A DNA stretch of 20,989 bases, taken from the NCBI GenBank assembly GCA_900155495.1, contig FTLJ01001033.1, forward strand, positions 1 through 20,989, written 5' to 3'. A model generated the notes under the pieces. It did no database searches and was not told the origin of the DNA. It was given only the letters and a program-made list of their open reading frames with translations. This stretch comes from Porogramme epimiltina (lineage: Eukaryota; Basidiomycota; Agaricomycetes; Polyporales; Polyporaceae). Both the position numbers and the translations under genes were made by a program. Positions 1-10,019 of the stretch are shown piece by piece; the first letter of the stretch is position 1, and each line of letters opens with the position of its first letter.

Positions 1-2018
1 ACCCCCAGACCCCCGACGCGAGCTCCCACCCTTCCCCGCGCGAATCACAGTCCCCGAAGCAGGACAGCGCGTCCCCTCCAAAACAAGATGGCACCCCTCA
101 GCAGCAGCCCGCAAAGCCCCAAGCCACCTTCCTCACGAAGCTCTACGCGTAAGTACCGCCCTCGGACGCGTCCTCTTCTTGCACAGCATGCTCATTCCCC
201 GTCAAGCCTCCTCGAACGCCCGGAGAACCACCACATGATTCGATGGGACCCTGCCGGCGAACACATCATCGTCGAACGGCCAGAGCAGCTCGCCCTCCAC
301 GTCCTCCCCAGTGTCTACCGCCAGTCGCGGTTCGCGTCCTTCTCTCGTCAACTCAACGTGAGTTTCCTCGTATTTTCAACTTCTACCCCGCGCACCCCTC
401 TGATCGCTGTGCGCGCGCCCCCAGATCTATGGGTTCATGCGCAAGGTCAACCTCCGCAACGTCGATCCCGCCATCGACGACCCCGACGCGAGCACTTGGT
501 GTAAGTGTATATTATTTATCGCATATATGCGCGCGCGAGTGGCACAGCGTCTCACCAAGCGCCCACCAGCCCACCCCACCCTCAACAGGCACTCGTCCCC
601 AGACGTCGTCGCCAACTTCAAGCGACGTGTCCCGCCCCGCCTCCCAAAACCCCGAAAGCGGGACAGCGAGGTCCCGACGATCCCGCCGCCGCGCTCGGCG
701 ATTGGTACGGGTCACGTCCCACTCTCTATACCTGCGGGTGATTTATCACCTTACAAAGGCGGCCGTGCGCGCGGCTTCTCCGCGCCTGGTTCGTTCACCC
801 CCCTCGGCCAGCCCGGTGCTGCAGGATGGGGAACCAGCTACCCCCGTTCGACCCTCCCTCCTCTCAACGTCCCCTCCGACTCGTCCCTCTCGCACGGCAG
901 CATGTACTCTCACGGCGCTCATACCCTCCACCCCGTTACCCCTACCGAAGATACCCAGTCGCCGGCCTACAGCTCGATGAGCTATTCTAGCTCCGCCCGC
1001 GAGAGCATGATGCTCCCCTCGCCCTCGTCACAATATCAATACCCCGACCAGCAGAGCAACTGGTCCTTCTCTGCCGGCGCCGCGTCGACCGCGCACTCTT
1101 CCGGGTCCCTTTCGAGCTTGCTCAACCCTAGCAGCAACGGGTACTCCAACTCGACCCGCCCCCAGCCGTCCGCCATCAACACCGCATACACTTCTTCCTA
1201 CGCCCCCCTTAGCCGCAGCCACCACAGCGCTGGCCCAGTGTCTCCAGACAGCCGCCCCACTTCCGGATATTCCGCGTCCTCGATGTCCTCGCTCCCCACG
1301 CCGTACGAGGACTCGAACTCCCAGCATTTCAACGCGCACGACTACTCTCGTCCCGGTTCAGGGCACCACCGTCCGCTGAGCCCCACCGGCTCGCGCCCGC
1401 CCTCGTCCAAGTCGTACGCGAACGGTGGCTCGCTGAGCATCAGGCGCGAGCGGAGGCACAGCCAGGCGATGTCGCCGTACCCGTCGCCCTACTCTGAGCA
1501 CCCGTCGCAGCGGCCGTCGACCTCTCCTCACCCGACGGATGACCACCCCGGCAGTATCCCCCGCGTCCGGAGCATGATCCAGCTCCCTTCGGTGGAGACT
1601 TACCCCTTCAACCCGGCGCAAGGCGACTTCGCGTACGCCGTCGACGAGAACAACGGCCACGGCCACAGCCATGCTCACGGCAATGGCATGTACGGCGGGG
1701 TTCCTTCGCGGAGCGTGCGGCCGTCAACGAGTGCGTCGTCGCTGAGCACGACGAGCTCGGCGGCGAACACGCCCGGTGGTGACGGGTACGGCAACGGCGC
1801 GGGGGAGGCGGACATCACCCGATGTGAGTGAGTCCATTCACTGGATAGCGGTTTCACTCGGTGTACCCTCCCTCGCCCCGTGCAAGGGTACATCGGTGTG
1901 TTACTTCGCTTTGCGATCGACTTTGTGGCTGACCCGCGCCCTTTTCTCAGATTCACCCGACTACGGCTTCGTGCCGATGAACGAACACCTCCCGCAATAC
2001 GCTAAGGCCGAGTTGTAG
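1..2018 (+). CDS. HSF-type DNA-binding transcription factor, 5' partial
   Basis: Probable nuclear regulator with a heat-shock-factor DNA-binding domain. Proposed exons are <3-148, 207-357, 425-500, 570-1823 and 1951-2018; the frame is open to the left edge with no ATG, so the start lies outside. All introns are GT-AG, 58-127 bases. The joins give 564 residues in the window. The HSF fold spans about residues 41-144: FLTKLYA, then ENHHMIRW, the recognition-helix segment SFSRQLNIYGF rebuilt across introns 2 and 3, and the closing VVANFKRR followed by a basic PKPRKR. The remainder is a long Ser/Pro/Tyr/Gly-rich tail, probably disordered and activating or repressing. I see no leucine heptad (HR-A/B) after the domain and no response-regulator receiver domain, so it looks like neither classical Hsf1 nor Skn7. 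It could belong to an Sfl1/Mga1-like or basidiomycete-specific HSF class. Domain call is firm; subclass is open. Confidence 0.92.
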
Positions 2019-2689
2019 ACGGTCTCGGATTTCTGCCGCAAGAAGTCCGTGACGCACTCGGATAGACTTGGCTCGGTGTTCGCGCGCGGCTCGCGCTGCA
2101 CGCGCTCGCGGCCGCCACTCGCCTCGCTCCTGGTTCGCCTATAGATCTCTCGGCTACGCTCGGATTCCCTTTACTATGCGTTCTCGCTTGGCACGATTTT
2201 CCCGCCGGAGGCCGGCGCAAGTCTCGACCCCTCCCCCACAACCCCACCCACCTCCGCCGCCGCTACGATGGTTATTCTATGACGGGTATTCCGAAGTTCC
2301 GAAATGGGGCGTCGGCGGCTACCCGCGCGGCGTTCTCGTCCCTCGGTGGAGCGATGCGGTGGCAGCTGCGTGTGGACATCGAGAGTCCACCTTTGGCCAG
2401 CAGCATCAGCTGTCGCGTCGAACGCCGTTGGATCAGATGCCATTGTGGTGGGGTGGATTGGCCGCCACCGCCATCCGTATACTCGCAGCTGTGCAATGCT
2501 GTTCGCAGCTGGCAGCGGCGGGCCGGGTGGTGGACGCGCGCGCTCTCTCTGCCGCGTCCATGGGTCCTATGGCGTCTGTCCGCGCGAGGGTTCTGATATC
2601 GCCCCGGACCTTTCTGTTTGCTCTGCGACCCCTTGCTTCGGGCGTGGGTCCGCGGAAGCCCATTTTATCTCAGTTGTTGCATAGTCCCC

Positions 2690-3112
2690 CTGCTCGAACT
2701 TTTGTCGCATCCCATCCATCTCCCCCATCCATCTCTAACAGACATCGTTTTGATGAACACCATACCCCCTCTCGCCATCCACATTCGCCCTACATACCCT
2801 TGTCTTCCCCCCACCCGCCTTCTCCCGTGGCGTTCACATTACGTTGTCCCGCTCGTCGTCATCATGCCCCCCGCCCCGATCACCTGTCTCATAGTTTCGT
2901 GTCTGCTGTGTCGCTCTTTGCCCTTGCTGCTTTCCGTGTATCTTCCCGCCCGTTCTCGCTATAACTGTATTTGTCGCCCGCCTCTCGCTCACCGTCTTCT
3001 CCTCCCTCTCTCGCCTCGCCCCGTTTCCTCCCTACTCCCCGCTCTCCATTGTAACATTTTTATTCACGTCTGTTTCCTCCTCCCATGTCGCCCGCAATTC
3101 CGCCGTATATAC
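2690..3112 (+). repeat. Pyrimidine-rich low-complexity block
   Basis: The plus strand is dominated by C and T here, with many short TCCC, CTCC and CCTT runs, unlike the sequence on either side. CT-rich tracts are common just upstream of transcription starts in filamentous fungi (established knowledge), but the next recognised start codon is more than 770 bases away. It may therefore be part of the HSF 3' region, a distal promoter element, or a promoter for an unrecognised transcript. Confidence 0.55.
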
Positions 3113-3792
3113 ATGCACCGATACAGTTTGCGCAATTTTTTATTCGCTCATTGCCGAGTGAGTGTGCGTTGTGCGGAGAGCGGAGTGGTGGGCTGCGGGA
3201 AAGGGAAAAGCGGCGGACCAAACGGGTAGGCTGCTCGCGATGTCGGATCCTGTGGGAATCACGGTCTGATCACTTGAGCTGTCGCTTGTCCATGAGTAAT
3301 AAACGACCGGCGACAGCCTCGTGCTGGGCGCCTCATGTGGTCAAGCCCGATAACGAATTCACGTCCAACCCCAGATCGCTCCGCGAGATCGAGCGTCTCC
3401 GCCCCCGTCTCCCGCAGCGTTCATCGCGGAAGCAAAATGTCGAGGCGTGACCACTGTGGGCACCATGTCCATAACGCGTCGCGTCACGCTTGTGAGATGA
3501 GTCGCCCTTCATAAAATGTGCGTGACCGTGGGAGGTCGAGAGGCGGCTCGCGTGGCATGTGACGACGACGGAGGCGGATGGGCGCCTGTGCGGATTTGTA
3601 GACTCCGCGAGGTTGGGCAGGGACGACGTCCGCGACTCCGAGCGACCGACGCCATTCCAGCACGTGTTGACTGGGCCCCGCCGCTGTCCTTCTTTCTCCT
3701 GCTCCATCTGCGCCTTCGCACGACCTCGGACACGACCCAAGACACGCCCCTCGCCACGTCCGCCACGAGACTCCGCCCGGATTAAGCACCAG

Positions 3793-3822
3793 AACGACAA
3801 CAGCAACGACAGCAACGACAAC
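3793..3822 (+). repeat. AAC/GAC/AGC trinucleotide repeat in CLASP 5' flank
   Basis: Imperfect trinucleotide run in which AACGAC alternates with AACAGC or AGC, ending about 60 bases before the CLASP start codon. It probably lies in the 5' untranslated region or core promoter. Slippage-prone; no specific function can be read from it. Confidence 0.6.
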
Positions 3823-3884
3823 ACGCAAAGGATTGTGGGACTACTTGCACACGCCGCGACGGTAACCACTTCGCCCGGAGAGAG

Positions 3885-6800
3885 ATGGACACGGACGACG
3901 ACTCGCCCGTGCGGCGGCTCGTAGAGAAATGCAGATCCAACGGTCCGTCCCGTCCTTTCTTCTTTTCCTCTGCGCTCTGCTCCCGCGTCCCCCCGCCGCC
4001 GCCGTTGCTGCTGCTCCTGCTGCTCTGCTGCTGTGCGGGCTCGCCTGGGCTGCGTGTTTGGGCTACGGTCGGGTCGGATCTGACGTGTGTTCTCGTTCGG
4101 TTATGGCACCCCTTACCCCGCGTCGCCCCCGCATGCGCCCGTCCGTCCGTGTGTTCGTCCGTGCGCGTGTTGCTTGCGTCCGCACCCGCACCCGCAACCC
4201 CTCCTCTCCGCCCGGATGCGACCCGACCCGACTCGACACGGCAGACGTCGACGCCAAGGTCGACGCGATCACCAAGCTCCAGGCCGAGTTTGAGAAGGGC
4301 ACCGAGGTGCGTCTTCCTCGTTAACCCCCGCCCCCCTTCCTCGCCGTGCACGCCGCGCCCGGACCATCGCCGCATCCCAACCGCCTTCTGACATGTTCTT
4401 TCTCCGTCTGCGCCCCCGCCGCACGCGCCCGAAACCAGATCCCGGACCCCGACGCGCTCATCCAAGCCCTCAAGGCGTGCCTGCGCACGCCAAACCAACA
4501 CCTGACCACCGCGACGCTCGCGGCGCTGCCCCCGCTCGTCCCGCTGCTCGTGACGCGTGCGCCCGCGCAGATCCCGCTCCCGTCCTCGTCGACGTCGCCC
4601 GGCGCGTCGACATCGTCCGCAGCCGCCGCTGCTGCGGTCGACGCGCACGCGCTCCGCGGCGTGATCACGCAGCTCATGCCCGCGGGCGGCGGCGTGCTCG
4701 ACCGCCTCGGCGACGCGCGCGAGCGGCCGCGCGACTGCGCGCGGGAGACGCTCGTCGCGATGGGCGGGTTCGCGTTCCGCGCCGGGGGCGGATCACAAAT
4801 TGGGGGGAGCGCGATGAACCGGTCGCGGGACAAGGGGCCCGAGACCCCATTGCAGATGTTCGAGCGGTTCCTACGCGAAGGTGGCCTAGGGAGCAAGGTG
4901 TGGCGGGTGAGGGAGCAGGTGAGTCGCGCGTTTTTGGGCGCGTTTTGTCGTGTGTGGAGGAGGACGGGCGGTTGACCGGGACGCGTGGCGCGTGCCGTCG
5001 TCGGTTTGCAGGCGATCTTGACTCTGGTGCACATACGGCGCAAATACCACCTCTTCCCGCTGCGGCCGTACCTGCCGCAGCTCGTCGACGCGCTCGAGGA
5101 CACGGACTCCAACGTGCGCGAATGCGCGCGGCAGAGCATCGTGGAACTCTTTACTGGACCCGGGGTGACGGACGCCGCGCGCGCGGACCTCAAGAAGGAG
5201 ATGACGAAGAAGGGCGTGCGCAAGACGATCGCGGACAGCGTCCTCGCCCGCGTGCTCGCTGGCGGCGCGAGCACCCCCGGGCCCGCGAGCGAGGGCGGCT
5301 CCTCTGAGGGCGACCACCCCGGCGGCAGCGCGGCGCACAAGGAGTACGTGCCCCCCAGCATCGCGCTGATGAACCAGGCGCGCCGCCCTGGCGCAGGCAC
5401 GACGTCGCGCATCGTGAGCTCGTCGAGCGCCAGGGAGCTGCCCAGGCCCGTCAGCCGTGCGACCGCTATGTCGCCGACGGGCGAGGGCCCGTCGACCCCT
5501 GCCGCCGGCGGGGGCTCCGACGTCAAGGCGGTTTACGTGAGTTTTCCTCGTCCGTGCCTGCGCATTGGAATGACGAAAAAATTGACCGGCGTGCCGCCAT
5601 TCTCGGCGGTTTGTGTGTGTGGTAGATTGCGTCGAGCAGGGACCTCGAGAACGAGTTCGCTTCGATGCTGAAGCACTTCGAGGTGCGTGTTTTCGTTTCT
5701 TTTTTCGCGCTCAGCTCCGCTGTTCTGCACGTGTCGGCCGCTCACGCTCCCCCCTCCCGCTCCCACATTGAACCCTGCAGGGAAAAGAGACGGAGCACAA
5801 CTGGGCCGGCCGCGAGCAGGCAATACAGCGGGTCCGGGGGATGTTGAAGGGCGATGTGCACGAGCGGTTCACTGACACGTTCCTGCACGGCCTAAAGCAC
5901 GGATTCATGGACGCCTCGCTGAAAACGGTATGTCCGCCCTCCGGCCGACGCCTTCGAGTTCTTTTTTGATGTTCGCCGTTAATGAATTTACCGCGTTAAC
6001 AGCTCCTTAGCCTTCGCACCACGGTCGCCACGAACACATGCGCCCTCTACGGCGAGCTCTCTATCGCCCTTGGCACCGCTCTGGACCCTTTCTGCGACCT
6101 GATGTATACCAACCTACTCCGGATGGCCAACCTCACCAAGAAGATCACCGCCCAGATGTCGCAGGCCACCCTAACCACATTGATCCAGCACACGTCTGCG
6201 CAGCCGAAACTCCTTCTTCCCCTCCTTTGGAATACCATTCAGGACAAAGCCATGCAAACACGACAGTACGCTATCAACCACGTGCGGACCTACTTGGAGG
6301 TCCACGGAGCGCGCGCTACGCATGCCATTGAGGCTACGGGCGGCGTCGATCTTCTAGAGAAGATCGTCAAGAAGGCGCTGGGAGACGCAAACGCCGGCGT
6401 GCGCGACAACGCGCGCCAGATGTTCTGGGCGTTTCAGGCGATATGGGCGGAGCGGGGCATGGCTATCCTGCAGGCACTCGACTCGGCGTCCAGAAAGCAG
6501 CTGGAGAAGGCGTGTCCGAACCCGGACGCGCTCTCGTCCCTGCCCGAGACGGCGTCGCCCCCACGGACGAAGAAGAGCAGCGTGGCCGCAGCGATCGCGG
6601 CGAGCCGCGCAAAGGCCAAGGCGATCGCGACGGCTCCGCCGACGCTGCGGCACCAGGCGACGTCGACGTCGCACACGATACGCGCGACCTCCCCGCCGAC
6701 GCGCCGGCCCGCGTCGCCCTCGTTGTCGACGGGCAGCTCGACGGGCGCAAACCGCGCGGCGTCTCCGGTCTCACGCTCGTCGCCCCCCAGGTCGCGGGTG

Positions 6801-9258
6801 ATGTCTGCGGGGACGCTCTCCCGGTCCACGAGCTCCAATGTCGTCTCGAGCATGGCCACCACCTCGCGCAGCCCGCCCAGGCAGGGGGGCTCGCCGCCGT
6901 CGCCCACGCCAGACCAGTCGACGCGGCGCCGGTACACGTCCGCGCTCACGACGCTCAGCCCGTCCCCGCCCACCTCGAACTCGGCGTTCCGGAAGGCGGT
7001 CGAGACGGCGCTGCCGGCCTCCCCGCCCGGCTCTGTGGCCGCGTTCACGGCGCCCACTCCGCGCCCGCAGAAGCTCGGCGCCGCGGCCGCGGTGCCCGTC
7101 CAGCGCGAGTCCCTCTCCATCGCGGGGCTCCACCAGTGGGCGGGCACGGAGGAAGAGTCGCTCCTCCTCGCGACGAACATCCCCGTCCCCGAGGACAGCG
7201 ACTCGGACATGGACATGGACGAGTCCGTGAACCTCATCTCCTTCTCCACGCCGTACGAGGTCTACCCACCTGCAGCAGCGCGCACGCCCAAGCCCGCGTC
7301 GCAGGCGGGCTCGTTCTCGCCCGCGTCCACGACGTCGCGGCCCGCCGCGTTCTCAAAGACCCTCTCGACGGGCACGAGCTCGCCGCCTGCGGGCCTCGCG
7401 GAGCCGCTCGTCGTCGAGGACGCGATGCGCGCGCGCGCGGAGCAGGCAGAGAGCGCGGCGGAGCGCCTGCTCGAGCTCGTCGAGCCCGAGGACGACGGTG
7501 CGCTCGCGTCGCCGCTCCCGCCCGCGCTCCTGCTCCGCAATGGCCAGCAGCCGCAGCAGCAGCGACAACAGCAACAAGTGCAGCCGCAGCAGCAGGCCGA
7601 CGCGGTGCCGAAGTCGAGGAGCAGCTCGCGCGGGAGCGCGGAGGCGCCGGGCGTTCCCACAGTGCCGCGGACGCCGGTGAACAGCAAGCGCACCGCGGCG
7701 ATCATGCAGCAGGCGGCGCTCTTCCAGGACAGCCCCGCGTACACGGGCAAGACGAGCAGCCTGTTCGCGATGGTCGACGGCCGGGACAGCGCGGGGCAGT
7801 GGTGGGCGAAGCGGATGGCGGGTGAGTGCGGCGAGAGGGGCACCTTCCTTTCCTTTCCCTGTGCCGGACTGGGTCCGTGATTGCGGGCGGGCGCTGACGA
7901 CCTTCTTTTTTCCTCCCCCTTCCCCCTCCTCCCCCCGCCAGTGCTCAAGATGGCAGTCGCGCACGAGGACGGCGCGGCGGCCGATAGGGAGGAGGCCTTG
8001 AAGGGCTTCGTGGCGGCGTTGGAGCAAGGCTCGGCGGACGTCCCCGTGCTCAAGAAGCTCGCGCAGCTGTGTTCGCAGAACCCGGTCCAGGAGCCGCGGT
8101 CGCCCGGCCTCCCGGCGTTCTCCGTCCCGCTCACGCCGTCGCCCGTGGACGGGTTTGCGCGGCAGCGGTCGCCGTCGAGGAGCGCGTTCTGGACGCACGA
8201 CCGGCTGTTCGACCAGCTGCTGGACGCGCTCGTCCGTTTCCTGGACCCTCGCAAGGTGCGTGCGCGGCGTCGTCCGCTGCTGTGGGCATGGGGACATCAG
8301 CGTGTTCGGTGCTGACTGAGGCTCCCCTTCCCGCTTCTCATGCATTCATCGTGTCAGGGCGCCGAAGAGCTGGAGTACGGCTTGATCGTGCTGTGGGAGA
8401 TGCTCGAGAACCAAGCTCCGTTGCTCGAGGGCCGCGAAGCGGATATTTTCACCGCGCTTCTGCAAATCAGATACTGTGCGCAGGCCAACGTACGTGCCGC
8501 TGTCCGTTTGAGTTCGCTGCCGCGGGCCGTGTTCCTTGTGCGTTGGACGCGGACGTTCGTTTACGTGTCTCTTTTGCTCTCGGCCTCGAACAGGTGATGC
8601 AGGCGACCAACTTGTTCCGCGATACGCTCACGAGTCGGATCGAACCCGTGTATGGGCTCACGACCCTGCATGCGGCCCTCCGCTCGTTCAAGGACGCACC
8701 CCTGCCGCCAGCGACGACGACGGAGATTAGGGACAGCACGTATGCCTTCGGGCTGATCGCGCTGGGCAAGTTTTTCCTACGGCTCCCTGCAGAGGTCCTC
8801 GAGGAGGAGCTGCCCCGCCTCCGCTCCACCCTCATCTCGGTACGCCTCGTTCATTTCCCGCTCTCCGTTCACGCCAGTAGCCAAAACGGGGCTCTGGCGT
8901 GAGTGCGGGCACCCGCAACATTGCGCTGACCGATCCGCTTTCCCTCCTATAATTTTTCTCCGCGCGCCACACCGTGCAGTCCCTGACGGAGAGCTCCGGC
9001 ACCAGCGCACTGGCCGTGCGCGAGGCGGCGACGGCGGCGACGATCGCGGCGCAAATGGTGCTCCGCGACGAGACGCACCTCTTTACGCTCCTCGATGGCC
9101 TCCCGGATGAAAAGAAGAACCTTCTCACGTACATGTTCGACAAGCACGGCGCGCGGGGGCCCGCCGCCGCTAACGGCGCTGGCCAGACCGCCGTCGAGCG
9201 GCTCGAACGCGAGATGCGACGGATTGACGGCCGTCTGAGCTCGCCCCGTGCGGGGTGA
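3885..9258 (+). CDS. STU1: CLASP family microtubule-associated protein (Stu1/Cls1-like)
   Basis: CLASPs bind tubulin at microtubule plus ends and spindle fibres and promote pause and rescue. Exons: 3885-3942, 4245-4306, 4439-4918, 5012-5536, 5626-5682, 5781-5927, 6003-7821, 7942-8255, 8358-8489, 8594-8839, 8980-9258; every join keeps frame, giving about 1372 residues, a normal length. A first TOG-like HEAT array lies at about 20-272 (VDAKVDAITKLQAEFE; later YLPQLVDALEDTDSNVRE). The CLASP_N TOG domain lies at about 376-605 (LENEFASML, HNWAGREQAI, TRQYAINHVRTYLEVHG). A basic Ser/Pro/Arg linker at about 630-830 fits microtubule-lattice binding, with a polyglutamine run near 959-975. A C-terminal helical domain (about 1050-1350) matches the CLASP region that binds plus-end and kinetochore partners. 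The ATG has a purine at -3 and G at +4. Exon 1 is the least certain, because intron 1 is 302 bases with donor GTCCGT. Confidence 0.93.
3995..4035 (+). repeat. GCC/GCT trinucleotide run inside CLASP intron 1
   Basis: Run of GCC then GCT/CTG triplets within the unusually long first intron. If the intron were retained it would read as a Leu/Cys/Ala-rich segment. No conserved element is recognisable. Confidence 0.6.
7546..7597 (+). repeat. CAG/CAA run coding polyglutamine in CLASP
   Basis: Mixed CAG and CAA codons give a Gln-rich stretch broken by Pro, Arg and Val, at about residues 959-975 of the CLASP protein. It sits in the disordered linker between the CLASP_N domain and the C-terminal helical domain. 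Mixed codons suggest selection for Gln content or an old, interrupted expansion. Confidence 0.75.
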
Positions 9259-10019
9259 GCGAGGCGAAGCCCTTGTTATCGGGGGCCCCCGTGTGCGCCC
9301 ATGCATTGTTCATATAGATCGCGCGTGGCTTCGTCTTCTTGGTGTTTAGCCAGGCGCGGCCAACGGAAGTGCGCTGTCTCACCTCTCTAGTTTTCCTCCC
9401 CTGTTTCAACATACGCACTATACTGTAGTCTTACACAATCCTCTTCCTAACTCTGGCTTCGTGTCCCTGCCCCTTCATGTCGCACCATGCTGCACTTCTG
9501 GCCTCGTCGATGTTCGTGTATCTCCGTTATGGTTATGATCTCATGAGAAAGAAACAAGTAATTACAAACTCCGCGCACTGAAACACCGACATTATCCGTC
9601 CACCCTTCACATCCTCTCCGTGAGCTTGCACAAGTGCGTGTACTACCTTGACGGGCGTGGAAGCTGAGCAGCGTTAGAGGCCGCGGCCGACGGAAACCTG
9701 CAGGAAGAGACGGTGCGCGGGGCACAAAGGAGGGCCATCAGCCCACGCTCATGTCCGGCGCACGCGATGACGTGCGCATGCTAGAACGAAGTGGTCCCGA
9801 ACACCACACAGATGAGATTGAGGGGCTAGCACAAGCGCGTAGGTCGACGCCTTGCCATCTTTGTCCTCCCGCGCGCATCGATACCCCCGACGACAAATTG
9901 CAAGCCGTAACGCCCGCGCCACTAGCGCAACACGCACCGCGGGGCACACACGCGCGGGCACACCCGCGCGCGCTGCTGCGAGATGGAAAAAGAAGACGAG
10001 CACACGCACCCGAAAAGGG
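9259..10019. other. Convergent intergenic spacer
   Basis: 761 bases between the CLASP stop (plus strand) and the stop of the minus-strand gene at 10020, so it holds two 3' ends facing each other. The sequence is of moderate AT content to about 9600. I see no canonical AATAAA, no RNA gene, and only short open frames lacking domain features. Confidence 0.6.

Larger units (their letters stand above)
2019..3884. other. Intergenic region: HSF 3' flank and CLASP upstream region
   Basis: About 1.9 kb between two plus-strand genes. Open frames exist on both strands but show no domain, no consistent splice pattern and mostly low-complexity composition. Contents that can be named: a pyrimidine-rich block at about 2690-3112, a lone AATAAA at 3298-3303 (1.3 kb after the HSF stop, so a doubtful poly(A) signal for it), and a short AAC/GAC repeat just before the CLASP start. 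The HSF 3' UTR and the CLASP promoter must lie here, but I cannot place the transcript ends. Confidence 0.6.

Noticed and set aside
2068..2964. Plus-strand open frame of about 298 residues after the HSF gene
   Set aside because: Composition is low-complexity Pro/His/Ser/Arg, overlapping frames are open on both strands, and it runs into the pyrimidine-rich block. No domain or splice structure supports it.
3298..3303. AATAAA as the HSF poly(A) signal
   Set aside because: It lies about 1.3 kb beyond the stop codon, and fungal nuclear genes often lack this hexamer, so the link is not supported.
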